Of a stretch of DNA of 64,000 nt, positions 47,013-60,200 are shown piece after piece. The number at the start of each line of letters is the position of its first letter. Within the stretch, counting starts at the first letter, position 1. This DNA is from Callipepla californica brunnescens. Lineage: Eukaryota; Chordata; Aves; Galliformes; Odontophoridae. The stretch is taken from assembly GCA_023055505.1 (NCBI GenBank), contig JALIRH010000004.1, forward strand, positions 21,137,368 through 21,201,367. Direction: 5' to 3'. The notes below the pieces were generated by a model. The model did not search any database and was not told the DNA's origin. It worked only from the letters and a program-made list of their open reading frames with translations. The position numbers and the translations under genes are program-made.

Positions 47013-48548
47013 GGCTGACATTTATGTTATCTAAAAAATTTGGCATTGATTTGCATGTAACCAGATCTACACTTCTGCTTTCTTTTCCTGAGTGTTTCAT
47101 TGTTCACTGACCTTAGGAAGAAAACCTCTAGTCTCAGGAGATCAAGTGCCATCTGTTGCTATATGCAGAAGGATCACCTGAATTGATGTGCTGAGCTCAA
47201 CACTGCTCTATTCTTAGCCCCATTCTCTGCTGAGTAGTTCAAACTAACATATATGAACTACAAAAGGTTACATTGATTTTAAGATGTAACAGGAGTTCAT
47301 TTGAAGTTACTAAATAAGCTCTACTGTCAGTTTTCGCAGACTTGCAGGAAGCCTTCTGCTTGCTCTGCCACACTGTGAAACAGCTGGAGGCTGAGCTAAA
47401 AATGCTGTAGCACTCAGCAGCATTCACTAGGTCAGATTTCAGGTTACGCTCATAAACCAGTGGCCAGCCCGGAGCGAGTCTGGGTCTCTGCAAGAGATGA
47501 CGAAGTCACTCACAGTAGTCATGCTCACTCTCAGTCAGTAGTAAAGTGCTCATGGCTGAACAGGATGGTAAATGAGATGTACAAAAAGCTACCAAGTTGA
47601 GACTGGCATAGGAATGCAGGAAACTGCAGTTGTGTACATTTCAACACCTTTTGCTCAGTAAACACTACAATATCTCAAGCCAGAATTATGTCCCCTATTT
47701 TCACATTGATTGTGTGACCATTAATCAAGAAAATGACATCAAAATACTTATGTGTACAAGTAACTTGCTGAAGCACATCCTTTAAAATGTCCTTTTAAAT
47801 AGAGAAAGAAAGGAGGGAGAGAAAACATGGCACATGGTAGTTCCTTCTGCAACACTCATGCTCCATTTTGGTACCAGCAGCACTCACATAATGAAATAAA
47901 CACAGAATCCCTTTACTGGAAACTGATTTATGTGAAGAAAAAAAAGAAAAAAGAAAAAAAGATACTGGCAAGTCTACATTGTAGTCTGCTCCTGGAGATA
48001 GTTAACAGCAAGTTTATTTTTGACACTACTGCTTGCTCTCTAGGAAGTAACTCTAAACCAGGGACAAAACATGATAGCAAAATATTCTAGCTCCCAGATA
48101 ACAACCCCTTAAGAATGTAAATTCAAAGGAGAGCTCCATTAACACCTCTGTGCCCATCAACAAACACTTTCTTTTTTAAAGAGATACTTCTCATCTATGT
48201 TTCTCTTTCAGTTTCTTCTTGTTGATACACTGCATCCCTTGGTAAGGGTTCCAAAGAAGCAAACCCCAAAAGAAAAGGGGCTGCTACTTGCTTGCATGGG
48301 CCTTGCTGAAAGTCATCTGCACCCCAGAATCCTGAGATATCCTGCCAACATCAGAGTTGAGAGAGACCTCAGCTGGGAAGAGGCTGCTAGCTGCTACTTC
48401 AAAGCTCCTATTTGCTTCCAGGCTGCCCTGAGGGCAGCCGTTACAGCTAAATTTTTCTGTGCCATGTGCTAGACATAGTCAATCACTACCTTAGTAATTG
48501 CTTATATTAATACACGCAACAATATATGTTATATAACAATAATGGGTT

Positions 48549-48579
48549 ATAAATATAAATATAAATATAAATATATAAA
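48549..48579. repeat. TAAATA hexanucleotide repeat
   Basis: Four to five copies of a TATAAA unit, intronic. Confidence 0.9.
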
Positions 48580-49235
48580 CAACTATTATTCCTTTGCTGG
48601 TGTTTACAGGTTTATTTTCCTCAACATCTTTGTATTCCTTTAAACTACCACTGCAATTGCTTCTCCTTAAACTCACAATCAGGCAAAAGAATTGCAAGGA
48701 GCTCTTCTGCTATCCTCATTTGAAGTCCTCAAGCTGCCAAGCCTCCAGTGAGTGCTGCTTCTCTATAGGTTGATTATCAAGTCGTGTGCTTAAGGGAGAA
48801 ACAAAAGCAGCTTTTCAAAAATGAAAGTTAAATTTTACCTAAAATTAAGAGGCTTCATTTCCAACAGCTGCTGTAATAACTGTTCTGACAGTGTTTCACA
48901 TTACCACACGTTCCTGAAGAAGACACTCCTGCAACTACTGCTCCTGATTTCAAGGGGCTGCTGCAGCATTGGATAGCAGAACTGAGAAGCAGTGGAATTA
49001 TTACTGCAAAGTGATGAGGAAGCTGTGCAACTCAAGAACTGGAACATAAAAGGCAAGACTTAAATGTACTAAGATCAGGCAAGAGAAGGCTATGGAATGG
49101 AAATAAAATTTGACACTATTTAGTATCACATTCATTTACTGACTCATTCGAGTCTGCATTCAACCCAGTGTTATTCCCACTGAAAGCTTTGGCTTGTGAG
49201 TACACAGGCTGTCTGCTGAGAATCACATGCTCATT

Positions 49236-49330
49236 TACATGAAAAGAACTCCAGAGGTTACCTAGTCTAACTGCCTGTGTGACAGAGTCAAGCTCAAAAT
49301 TTGTCAAGATCACTGAGTCTTTTTCACTGT
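49236..49330 (-). mobile_element. Possible degraded CR1 3' end, minus orientation
   Basis: ACTCCAGAGGTTACCTAGTC followed by TAACTGCCTG resembles the reversed CR1 end (CTCTGGAGGTCACCTAGTCC-like). The match fades after about 60-90 nt and the outer limits are uncertain. Confidence 0.4.
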
Positions 49331-51484
49331 AATGAAAGAAGAATTAAGAAACTCCAGTGTCTTACTTCATACTACACCATTGTTAAGTGACTCCTGGTTG
49401 TGCACCTCAGCCTGTCATGTGGGCTGACAACCTGTTGATCTTGCACTCTGCAGCTTCCTCAAGACACAACAGGTTCACTCCTGAGGCCGGCTGCTGTGTC
49501 CAAACCTATATTCATAAGCATGGGGCCATCAGCCTCTCACCTCAAAATTAAAGACCTTTTTCTTCCTTCTGACCCCTGCCTCCACACTTCTTTAAAGGCT
49601 CTGTGATTTAAGTGTCCTACCTCGAAGCCTTAGAAACTGCAACTGCAAGCATCAAAACCTCCCTTCATTAAGATTTCAGTATCAAAGCCTGCAAACACGG
49701 GAACTTAATACTTCTCAACTCCAGATGCAGGTGTAACTCTTGTCAAGAAATGCAGGCTGAAGGGGAAGTCACTGTCTGTGGCATTTTTGCTTGAGCCAGG
49801 CATAGTTAAAGTTGAGGAACTCAATTGCTATTCCTGACCGAAAAAAAGCCTTGTCATAACATTGTTAGAAAACTCATAATTCCACTTCTGGACTTGTTCA
49901 TTATAAGCAACTTTTGAATATTTCCCTAACTTTAACTAGCATTTATAGCTTTTACAAAGGAACTCTCCAAATCTTTATGCCCACATACAATACATTTTTG
50001 TGCAATATCGCTTCAACATTTTTCATAAACCACTATTTTAGCAGTTTGTTGAGTTTTTTTGTTTGCTTGTTTTTAATGAAAAGGTCAAACAACGACATCT
50101 CTTATGACTATCACGTCACCTTACTTTAAGAAGCTCCACTTTCCTTAGCTAACTCTTTAAATATAAAACACTACTCTGACTTTTGCACTCTACAAAGAAA
50201 GGAAGACATGAACAATACAGAAACAAGAATTCTATTCAAAAGAAAAAGGCTTCTCCACCCCATGTTTGTTGTAGCTATGTGGGAAGAAGACAGGGATTTC
50301 ATCCTTTTCCAAAATCAACTTGTTACCACTCTTTCCTCCTTTATGCTAATAGGAGTTCTTATGTACTCTTTCCCAATGATCCTCCCACATCAGGATGTAT
50401 GCGTGAACACAGTGCCTTATCCCACATGTACATCTCCTGTCACTCCTCATTCCTCCTCTCTGATATCATGGGTGATTCCTTATCTCTGTTCAAATCATCT
50501 ACCCAGATTTTGCTCTCCAACCACACACCTTCAGATTGCCACATGAAACATTCTCAATTTCCTGCAGTGCTAACACCCCCTACTACCCTGATGTGACCGT
50601 ATTTCTCCCAGACAATCCCACAGGTCTCCTTGGCTCACAGTCACATTGCTCCAAGGCCAGCTGCTGGCACTCCAGCCACTCTCATGGTCCTTCTTAATGG
50701 ACCTACAGTCCTTATACAGTACTACTGCACAATTAAAGGTAAATGCCCATTTAAAGCAAACATCACTAAAATTTCACTGTAAGTTTCTGTAGGTAATATT
50801 GACTTACAGGACTCACTACCCTGGGGCAGACTCTACAGCAGAAACACGTTAGGTATTAACATTATTCAAGTTTTGGTCAGATGAAGACAGCTTAAAAATA
50901 TTGATATAAAAAATGATAGATCAGACTATAAGGAAATACAGGGATTACAGAGAGCAGAAGGCGGATCTTTCTAACAGTTCACGTGTTTGAGCAGATATGG
51001 AAGCATGTAACCCTCCCCCCCAGCTGTTCAGCAAGAAGAACACCACACTGGTTCAAGCAGTTGTTGCATACAGTCAAGCCTTCAACATGAAGAAAATTAG
51101 TCACTTAGAACTGATGAAGGATGCAAACTTGTAAGCAAAAACTTAAACACCGTTTCCAGAAAGGTTTTTTTGTTTTTTTTTTAATCATTTTTGGACAACT
51201 GGAAAGTTTAAAATGAACTCAGCTGAAACTTCAGTCTTCCATCTCAAACTTATTTTTAAACAAAACAAAACAAAAAATCTTAAAACTCAGCAGTATCATT
51301 TTCAACTATGTGCTTTTCTTTTTCCAATGAAAAGATGGATAATATCATACTTATGAGCCCTCAAAAAAAGACTTGTGTATCAGAGTAATGAGTTTCACTA
51401 AAAAGCATAGAATAAAATACAAAAAGTCCTCAATAATAAAGTAGGTTTGAGAAAGATTATACCCTGTTTTCTTATTTAGATACT

Positions 51485-51510
51485 AATCTTCTAAGATAAT
51501 CTTCTAAGAT
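51485..51510. repeat. Tandem duplication of a 13-bp palindromic unit
   Basis: AATCTTCTAAGAT occurs twice in direct succession; each unit contains the near-palindrome ATCTT-CT-AAGAT. Intronic, no known function. Confidence 0.85.
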
Positions 51511-54333
51511 AAAAAGGAAAACAAAGAGGAAACAGATTTTATGTAAAAGCAAGCATAGCTTCCACCAGCTCTTCACTTTCTCATGGTTCTCTGTTCTTTT
51601 CATACTTCTCTTCAAACTTAACTTCAGCATCATGCTCTGCCTGCAATCACTTATCACAATGACACTATCCTTTTTACAAGCAATCTTCTCATCCTTTCAT
51701 AGGAACACAATCAGGCTGCCAACTTAACTAGGTTTTAATTTCAAAAGGACTCTAAATCACAGTCACCACCACCAGCAAATACTTTACTGCTGCTGGATTA
51801 TCATACTCTACATGTTTTGGTACAGATTTCTCTGATACACTCCACTCCAAAGAAGCAAAGTGACCAGGGCATGCAGTCTTCTTTCTGAAACCATGTTTAT
51901 GTTTGCTGAAACCTACTTGCTGCATGCATAGAAAGTAAAAGCTATTAACTCAAGAAATAACATTCTTCACATAGATGGCATGGTGAGTAATTCAGAAAGT
52001 CACTTCATATTCTTGGTCTGGTGCTTGTGCCATCCCCTTATTCCTCCAATACAATGTCTGCTCCTAAAGCAGCAACCCTGGGATCTTTGTTAGAGGGATA
52101 CATTTATTTATTTGCTATGTTTGGTTCCATTTAGAGCTAACCAAGGGATCATCCCACAGACCAAAAAGGAAGATCATCTTAGGCTAAAATTGGTCACGCA
52201 TGCTGTACATATCTGAACTTATGAGGCACCATAAATCCAGAAAAAGCGTTAGGCTTCTAACTCTTATATAACATAAACAAGCATGACATTAGAGATCCCA
52301 GGGGATAATTCAGTATATGGGTCTTTCCTCAGAAACAGTAAAGAGCTTTTTGTTCTTTGACAACCTCACGTATTACACATTTGTTTTCCAAAATAGCATC
52401 ATTATGTTATAGAGGAATAAACAGCTCAACCTCCACACAGCACTATGGAGATCTGCCAGTTGATTTTCTTGTGGATGCTTCCAACATTCTTTAAAACCAC
52501 AATAAAAAAGGAAACATTATTTTAAGCAAATATACACAGAATTTGGAGGTATGTAAATCTATATGAAAAATATGGATGATCTGTAAACAAACAAAATGAA
52601 TTTCTGAACACAAGGGGTCTGGTAGTAAAACTTAAAAACTGTGGGGGCTGTATGAAACTTCCAATGTAAAATGCAAAAAAGATAGGTAATCAGTCAGCAG
52701 CTCAAAAAAACTACCTGGAAACAGAGTACAAGCACTGCACAGTGTTAACTGTACTCACTTTTTGCATATGTGAACATTCACAGAACACAAGATAAACATA
52801 AGGTGTATCAGATATTTATTCTACAGCAAAAAAAAAATGCATTTCCTAAGAAAGGGGAATAAAACAAAGCTGAAAGAAGAAACAGAAATCCTTTCAAAAT
52901 ATGCCATTACTCGTCAGAAATCTACATAATGCGTGACTGCAACACTGAAGGCCCAGAAAGTAATAAAGTTAAATAACAATTTTTTGGTTGATTCATTCAT
53001 TGCGAGCACTGCACTAGGAGTAGGTGATCAGGCTGGACTTCAGAAGACTTAAATAGAGTAAGAACTCTTTCTATAAAGAAAACTCAGGGTTTTTCATTAA
53101 CCAGAAATATTCTCCTGCACAGGTATCTCTACAACTACTTAACAGGGAGATGCCAACCTTTGATTTGTTCCCACAAACATATGACCCTTTCTTGTTGCTT
53201 TATTATGTAGTATAAGTTAAAACAATTGAAAACATCCAAATAGGCAGCACTGAATTTTCTGTAATACCTACATGAATCACCTACAACAGGCACAAAGTCA
53301 TCTCCTGTAACTACAAAGGGAAAACAATATCTAGCTGGACATATGTATCAATTGCTAAAGATTGATTGTGAGATTTTGTACAAAAGCCATTGTGTAAAGC
53401 TACCTAAAGCAAAGTGTAACAACAGTGAGAAGCAGCATAAACAATTCTGGTCACGAATCCAGACAGCCAAGCTGGCAAAGCAGGCTACAAACTGAAAAGA
53501 GCAAGCAAGGTGGCAGTGACACCTAAAAAAACACATTCTGCAATTTAAATAAGAATCAGTCTATTACCAGTGCACATATGCCAGCAGTACTGGCACTTCA
53601 CCCAGACATCTTTAAACATAAAAGGCAAATTTAGGTGGATGGTTGGCAGTTGCTATTTATCTCGAAGTATAAGCAAGTTCATGTCTGCCTGACCAGCCCA
53701 CCTGTCCATGCAGATGCACCTCAGGTTTCACTACCCTATTTCTTCTACCAATCACCCTTCTAGATCAAGTGAAACTTCTGCTTATAAGCTTTTCTCTTTC
53801 CTGTAAATTGATTATGATATCTGGAAGAAAACTCCCTCCAAAACTAAATCCCAAATGCAGTCCAGCACATCAACTTGAGTTTTTTTCACATTAAAAACTT
53901 AGCAAATACCATGCTAAAGACTTTTTGTGTTATGTGGCTTTATTTTTACAGCTACGGTCAGTAAAAGGAAGTATCTACATCTGCTCCTGGTTTACATGCA
54001 TGCAAAACATTTTATAAAATGAAAACAGATCTGAAATCATTCAGATTCCAACACTAAGCCTTCAAAAGCAAATTACCTACAGAAAGTACATGTGTGGGTG
54101 TATTCCTGTTTCACTGCATCAACAGCCTTAATCAGCCTTGCATACTATTTCTGATTATGGTTCATTATATAAAATCATGCTGATAACAGTTCAGTAAGAA
54201 TGTTTCTTAACCCCTTCTGAAAAATGAAAACAGAAGTCTTACACCAGTTTCTACCCTTGAGAAGTTCTCATGAGGAGGGCATCAGTACAAAAAAGACAGG
54301 GATCTCCTCAAAATAGCCCAGCAGATCTTTATC

Positions 54334-54776
54334 ATCAAAGATGATAAAGGGCCTGGAACACCTGCCTTATGAGGAAAAACTGAGAGACGCGGGTCTGTTC
54401 AGCCTCGAAAAAAAGGAGACTGAAAGGGGATCTGATCCACATCTATAAATATCTAAGGAGCGGGAGGCAAAGGGATGAGGCTGGACTCCTCTCAGCAGTG
54501 CGCGATAGGATGAGGCGAAACGTCCACAAACTGAAGCATAGGAAGTTCTGCACAAATGTGCATGGGAACTTCTTCACAGTGCAGTGATGGAGCACTGGCA
54601 CAGGCTGCACAGAGAGGTGGTGGAGTCTCCTTCTCTGGAGACGTTCAAGACCCCCCTGGACGCCTACCTGTGCAACCTGGGCTAGGGAGCTGCTTTGGCA
54701 GGGAGGTTGGACTCAATCTCTAGAGGTCCCTACTATCCTACAACAATCTCTACAATCCCTTCAACACTTACAATCC
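54334..54776 (+). mobile_element. CR1 LINE 3' fragment, plus orientation
   Basis: Reads as the end of CR1: GGGCCTGGAACACCTGCCTT, ATGAGGAAAAACTGAGAGA, TTCAGCCTCGA, GATCTGATCCACATCTATAA, CACAAACTGAAGCATAGGA, then CAGAGAGGTGGTGGAGTCTC, GGAGACGTTCAAGACC and GAGGTTGGACTC. These are hallmark blocks of avian CR1 3' ends. It is 5'-truncated, as most copies are, and the terminal short repeat is degenerate. It retains no usable reading frame for reverse transcriptase, whose coding region would lie further 5'. Confidence 0.9.
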
Positions 54777-55237
54777 TGTGATTTCCACCAGCATTACATG
54801 ACTCTGTAAAAGGCTCCACAGCCAGCGTTAAGTACAGGCATCAGCTTGAACTAACCATTAGCACAAAGGCTGTGGTTTGTCCCTGTGCTGGCTACAGCTG
54901 CATTGCAACCCACAGTGCCTCCATGGAAAGATGACACTGAAGGCTTAGCACATCTCCTCTGCACCAGCTGGAGACATCTCTGCTCTCTATGTGAAGGCCT
55001 CAATAGGATTTGCAGGACATGGAAGCAAAATATGTCTTCAACTCACAGGGCTCCATTTTCTTAAGCACTCATGTTTATATCAGGTATTTATATATTCTTG
55101 TACCACTACCAAACTGGAATTTTATCAATATCACATCATCTGCTATGCAAATCAGTATCTGAAAATTACTCAATGTCAGCAATTGTGTAGCATCACAAGT
55201 ACTTAGGATGATTTATAACAGGATAGCTATTGTATGA

Positions 55238-55617
55238 TAATCACACAAATACACAGAACTGTAGGGATTGGAAAGGACCTCTGGAGATTCCCCAGACCAA
55301 CTCCCTGCTAAAGCAGGTCCCCTACAGCAGGTCGTACAGAAAGGAGGCCAGAAGGGTTCTGAATATCTCCAGAAGAGATTCCACAACCTCTCCAGGCAGC
55401 CTGTTTCCATGCTCTGAACCCTCAAAGTAATTTCCTGGGCTCCAGTCTGTGCCAACTGCCCCTTGTCCTGTCACTGTACACCACGGAAAAGAGCCCAGCT
55501 CCATCCTCTTGACCTCCACCCATTAGGTAACTATAAGCATTGATAAGATCCCCCACTCAGTCTTCACTTCTCAGCTCTTCCTGGTAAGGAAGATGTCCCA
55601 GGCCCCTCATCACCTGC
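55238..55617 (-). mobile_element. CR1 LINE 3' fragment, minus orientation
   Basis: On the plus strand it reads as reversed CR1: GGGATTGGAAAGGACCTCTG, GACCAACTCCCTGCTAAAGC, CACAACCTCTCCAGGCAGCC, then TGCCCCTTGTCCTGTCACTG and CCCAGCTCCATCCTCTTGAC. The 3' end of the element is at the left (about 55238). It faces the CR1 copy ending at 54776, so the two are convergent. 5'-truncated and diverged. Confidence 0.88.
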
Positions 55618-57235
55618 TATAATCTGCTTACTACATTTCAAAGCGTATCAGGACTTGATTTCACCCTACAAAGAGGAAATGGTTTTACACTTCCTTACAT
55701 CAAGGAAGCTTTGTACCATGATACCACCAATGCTGAAATTAGCTCATCTGCAGAGGAACAGAACTCTACAGCAGTTTTTCCCTGGTGACAGTCTATAAGA
55801 AAAATGCTTGTCTATCATAACCATTTTAGCAGCTGATTGAGAAACTCAAGTAATGTTAGCGCTGTTAAGAATTCACCAAAAAGCAAAATTTTCCCTCGGT
55901 TAAGACAGCAGCAGCCCATTTTGACAAGCACCCTTTGGCAGAACATATCCCGTGTGAGGGGCTGGAATACAGCCAAAATGTTGAACACCACACACAAACC
56001 AATGCTTCAACAGATCTGAGAGATAAGAATAGCAGCAGAGTTCTGCATTTCTGTTTCTGCATATGCGTAAGAACTTTCCTGTTACTGCTGCTCCATTAGT
56101 AAGTGACAGAGCACTGAGCTACAGCCTTGGAATCTAATTTGAAACATGAAAATGCCTCATGTGGCATGAGACCAAATTTACTCCTGCATTGCCATAACCT
56201 GGTGAAAAGGAAGATTTCCAACACACAGAAACCAAGCAGACGGAGAAATCAGAGCTCTTAAAACATGATTTATTCTGTCATTGAAGGAAATCCTTTTCAA
56301 TACCTACAGAAATTTAAGTCTCTAGAATTCTGCACAAAGATGCTAGTGTAGCTAAGCTGACATACAGGCGTGTATCTTTTGGGGGGAGGGGAGAAAGGCA
56401 GAAAGAAAGAAGGGGGGAGGATTGGGAATCAGTTCCTGTCAGTTCACTTTGGGTTGCAGCCCTCACTAAACCTCCTTTAATCCTCAAGGCTGCCATGAGT
56501 ACAGCAATGTGATTAGAGCAGATGCACCTATCTGGAGAAGGTCATACGCAGAAAAAAGCTTGTAACATCTAAATATATAAATATACGGCTTTGCTCTGTT
56601 GTTTTGAGCTTTTTTTTTTTTTTTTTTTGGTGAGCACTTTGTCTTTCATCCTAACCATTCAGTCATCCTCTACCAAATTCAATGAGGCAAAAAATTGATT
56701 TCCAAGTGGTGAGATGGCTCAAAATAAAACTGTCTGGTGAGCACAGATTTCTAGGATCATACAAGTACTTAAAAACAAAAAAGCTTACAATGAAAATATC
56801 TATGAATCTATCTCCTTCCAAGTAACAGTATTAACGAAACCCCTGCACAGATAGTTCAAGAAGCAGCTGAAGATCTTCACTCAGACTTCTAGGACTAGGA
56901 AAACAAACCACAAGTTGTATTTAAGATGCATACATGTTGTTCCCATCTTTCCTGCTCCACACAGAAAGACATCAGTTGGCTGCTTCAGGACTGCTATTGT
57001 TCTGTTTGTACCTAAGATTTATTAAGCTATCGAGTATTATTATCATGAGAAAACAGCAGAAAGCAGTATGTGCTACTTACATGGCCACGTCAGATAAAAA
57101 GTAGTAGGCAAAACCCTTAAGGACTGCTACATTTGCTATGTCTGTGAGTCTGAATTACAAATTCCAATAAAGCTAACTGTCTTACAAATTATTCTCCCAA
57201 GTCAACATGCTACCCTAATGAAGGGATTTGGTAGG

Positions 57236-57270
57236 AAAAAAAAAAAAAGAAAGAAAGAAAAGGAAGAAAA
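57236..57270. repeat. A-rich/GAAA repeat
   Basis: A run followed by GAAA units, intronic low-complexity sequence. Confidence 0.85.
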
Positions 57271-60200
57271 ATGTATTAGGAAAAGATGCCAACAGCAGGC
57301 TTTGCGAGATACAGACTACTGCAGCTTCTGGAAACTAATTTAATTTCAGAACTAATCTGATTTCAAAACACTCATTTAAGAACTATTGCTCAGATGTCAC
57401 CTACTGGCAAGGCTGTCTACATATGGATTTTCATCTTTTTTTGCAATCTGCAAATGTATGCAATCACAGTAAGAGGAACATATCTATTACTATTTCTCTT
57501 TATCACAGCAACACTCTAATAAAAAGCTTTTTCTCTGAAAGCCTCATCTGTCTTTCCCCTATTTAAAAAATGAACATCTATCTTGGATAATCTCTGAATT
57601 GCCCACTAAAAGAGACTTGGAATATCTCCTCATTTATTATACACAAAGTCCACAGAAACTATACTCAATGGAGCAGCATCAGCTATTGTGAATGGCACTC
57701 TTTGCCTGCTGTTTTCCAGCAGAAGACCTTTTGACAAAGCCCTGAAAGATAACAGTAAGATGAAAAGCCAAAAGTAAGAGTGGAAAGGTACAAGATTACT
57801 TAATCTAAGAGGATCTGAATAATAAGAAAATAAACAAAGAACAAAAAGGACATGCCAGGAAGACAAAAAGCGCAATAGCTTTTTTACTTATCCACTCATC
57901 ACAGCTGCGAGATTAACAGAAAGCTTCCTTTAAAAAAAATAAATGAAAGCTTTGATTTCCAGTTGCAAATTGTTTCATAACAAGCCATACGATCAACAGT
58001 ACCTATCTTAAAGAGAAAAATCTGCATAACCTAGAGGTTATGAAGCTGTGCAGTGTTACTATATCACAGTCCTGTTTCAGTAATTTAGAGAAGAACACAG
58101 ATGTTGGCATACTACAAATGGACCATTTGAACAGTGTGCAAAGAACAGACTGATATTGCCATTTATCAAACCACACTGTTTAAGAACTGACATCACATAT
58201 CTACTCATACAGAGACATTATGTTACTCTGCACTTCCAATTCTGTTCTACTCCAAGGAAAACCCTACATGTCACTAACATTTTCCAGTTTATGGACTAAA
58301 TATGACAATTATTACTCCTGTGAGAATTAGATCTTACTGAGCTTGGTTACATCTGAGACCTCTGAAAACTATTCTTGGTCCTACTACGGACTCAAAAAAC
58401 GTCTTTTTTCAGGAAGGTAAGAGTATTCCATAGGAGGGACAGCAACAGGATACTCTATCTCAGCAGAGTACTATTAAAGCATGCACACAAATATTTACCA
58501 TACGGGCATATAAATGAGTACGATATTGTCTAAATACCTACTGTGAGAGATAGTAAACAAAAGCCTCTGAAAAGCAAGATAACTACAGTTTTGGATTTTG
58601 CAATTAGTTCTGCTTTTCCCTATTGCATTTCAAATCTGTCAATCAATTCAAACAGTGAAGCAGTGTGAGTACATCCAGAAAGATGAATCTGCTATTTTCA
58701 AATCTGGCACAAAAAATTAAGTTTCTAAATAGAATAGGCCATGATTTTCCCTTTTTGTTTTCTTTTCTCCTATTGACTGAATCAGCTATGTATCAGCTCA
58801 GCATCTAAAAGGATGTTAAAACACCATACAAACTTATCATCACTTTTATCATCACTCCAATATAGATGAGCCAAAAAAATTACATTCACATTTTTTGAAA
58901 AATACAGAATTAGTGAGTGATAAATTACTACAATTTTTTTGAGTTGTTAGTAATACATAAAGGGTGTAACAATTCAGTAGCTTGAACACATGCTGACTGA
59001 TGAGAAGTGACAGCAGTTAGTGCTGTATTTATAGGATATCGATCCTAACAAATATTATTTTAGTTCAACAGCCTAACTTCCAGCTGAGAGGCAGTATTAG
59101 CACATAATTCCTGCAGCTAATGATCAATAGTTAATCAGCAGAGGAGAAGATGAGCAGAGGGAAGGCTTTGGGGCATACAGAGAAGAGCCAGTTGTTGTGA
59201 AATGTTGGCGCATAGTGAAATATTGTCACAAAACAAGAGTAGAGGATAAAAAATAAGGAGGTTAGTAAAAAAGGAAAATATACAACATTTTTCTGCATTA
59301 GCTAGAAATGTAAATAATTATCATCACCCATATCATTGTCTAAACCAGGATATGTGTAAACAATTAATATGTTACTGTGACATTTCTCAGTTAAAATTAA
59401 TTCTCATGCAGTAGAAACTATTGAAGAAACTTCTCTGAACTCCTATGAGCTTTCAGAAATTATTTAAGTATTTTATTTCCAAAGACTAATATTTTCAAGC
59501 AAAAGGATTACGACCACTAAACTGGCTAACTCTACAACAAAACACAGAGTTTCTACAAATGGTTTTGAAAGCCTTGATTTGGGTAAGAGGAAGAAAACAA
59601 TGCAAAGATTTTCTTCTTTTTTTCTGGTTGTAGTCATAACCGCATTGTGATTGGACAACCCCTTTCTGCAACCTTATCTAATACATACAGTCAATAACCA
59701 GAAATGTCTTTACTGAGAGCAGATAATCATGACAAATGTGTAGGAATCAATGGGTTAAGAAGTACAAAGCAAAACAGGACTGACTTATTTTCAAATCATA
59801 TTCACTGCACTCTTTTGCATTAATAGAAGCCCTACTGGTAGAACTCGAATAAAATTCAGTCTTGAAGTATTTCCACTTTTATATTTCAAGAGCGTAACTA
59901 GGATGAAGATTACAGGTGTTCTTTAAGGGTTTTTTTGTTGTTATTGAGTTTTTCTGTTTGTATTTTACTTTTTCTCTAGCCAAAATAAGATTTAAGTCAA
60001 GTAATTACTTGAAATAATCACTTTGAACACATCCAATCCAAACAGCACATAATGCTGTGCCACAGCAGTAGGGCGGTAAGAATCACATTCTTTAAGCAAA
60101 CAAAAAAATATTCATAACTAAGGAGCTTGTGCTAAGAACAGAACACGATTTTGGACAGAGTACACACTACTGTGGTATACAGCATACCATGCATTGCTTC

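Noticed and set aside
50183..50596. 137-codon plus-strand open frame
   Set aside because: No recognisable domain, biased composition, no splice or promoter context. It overlaps another open frame on the same strand and looks like chance in intronic sequence.
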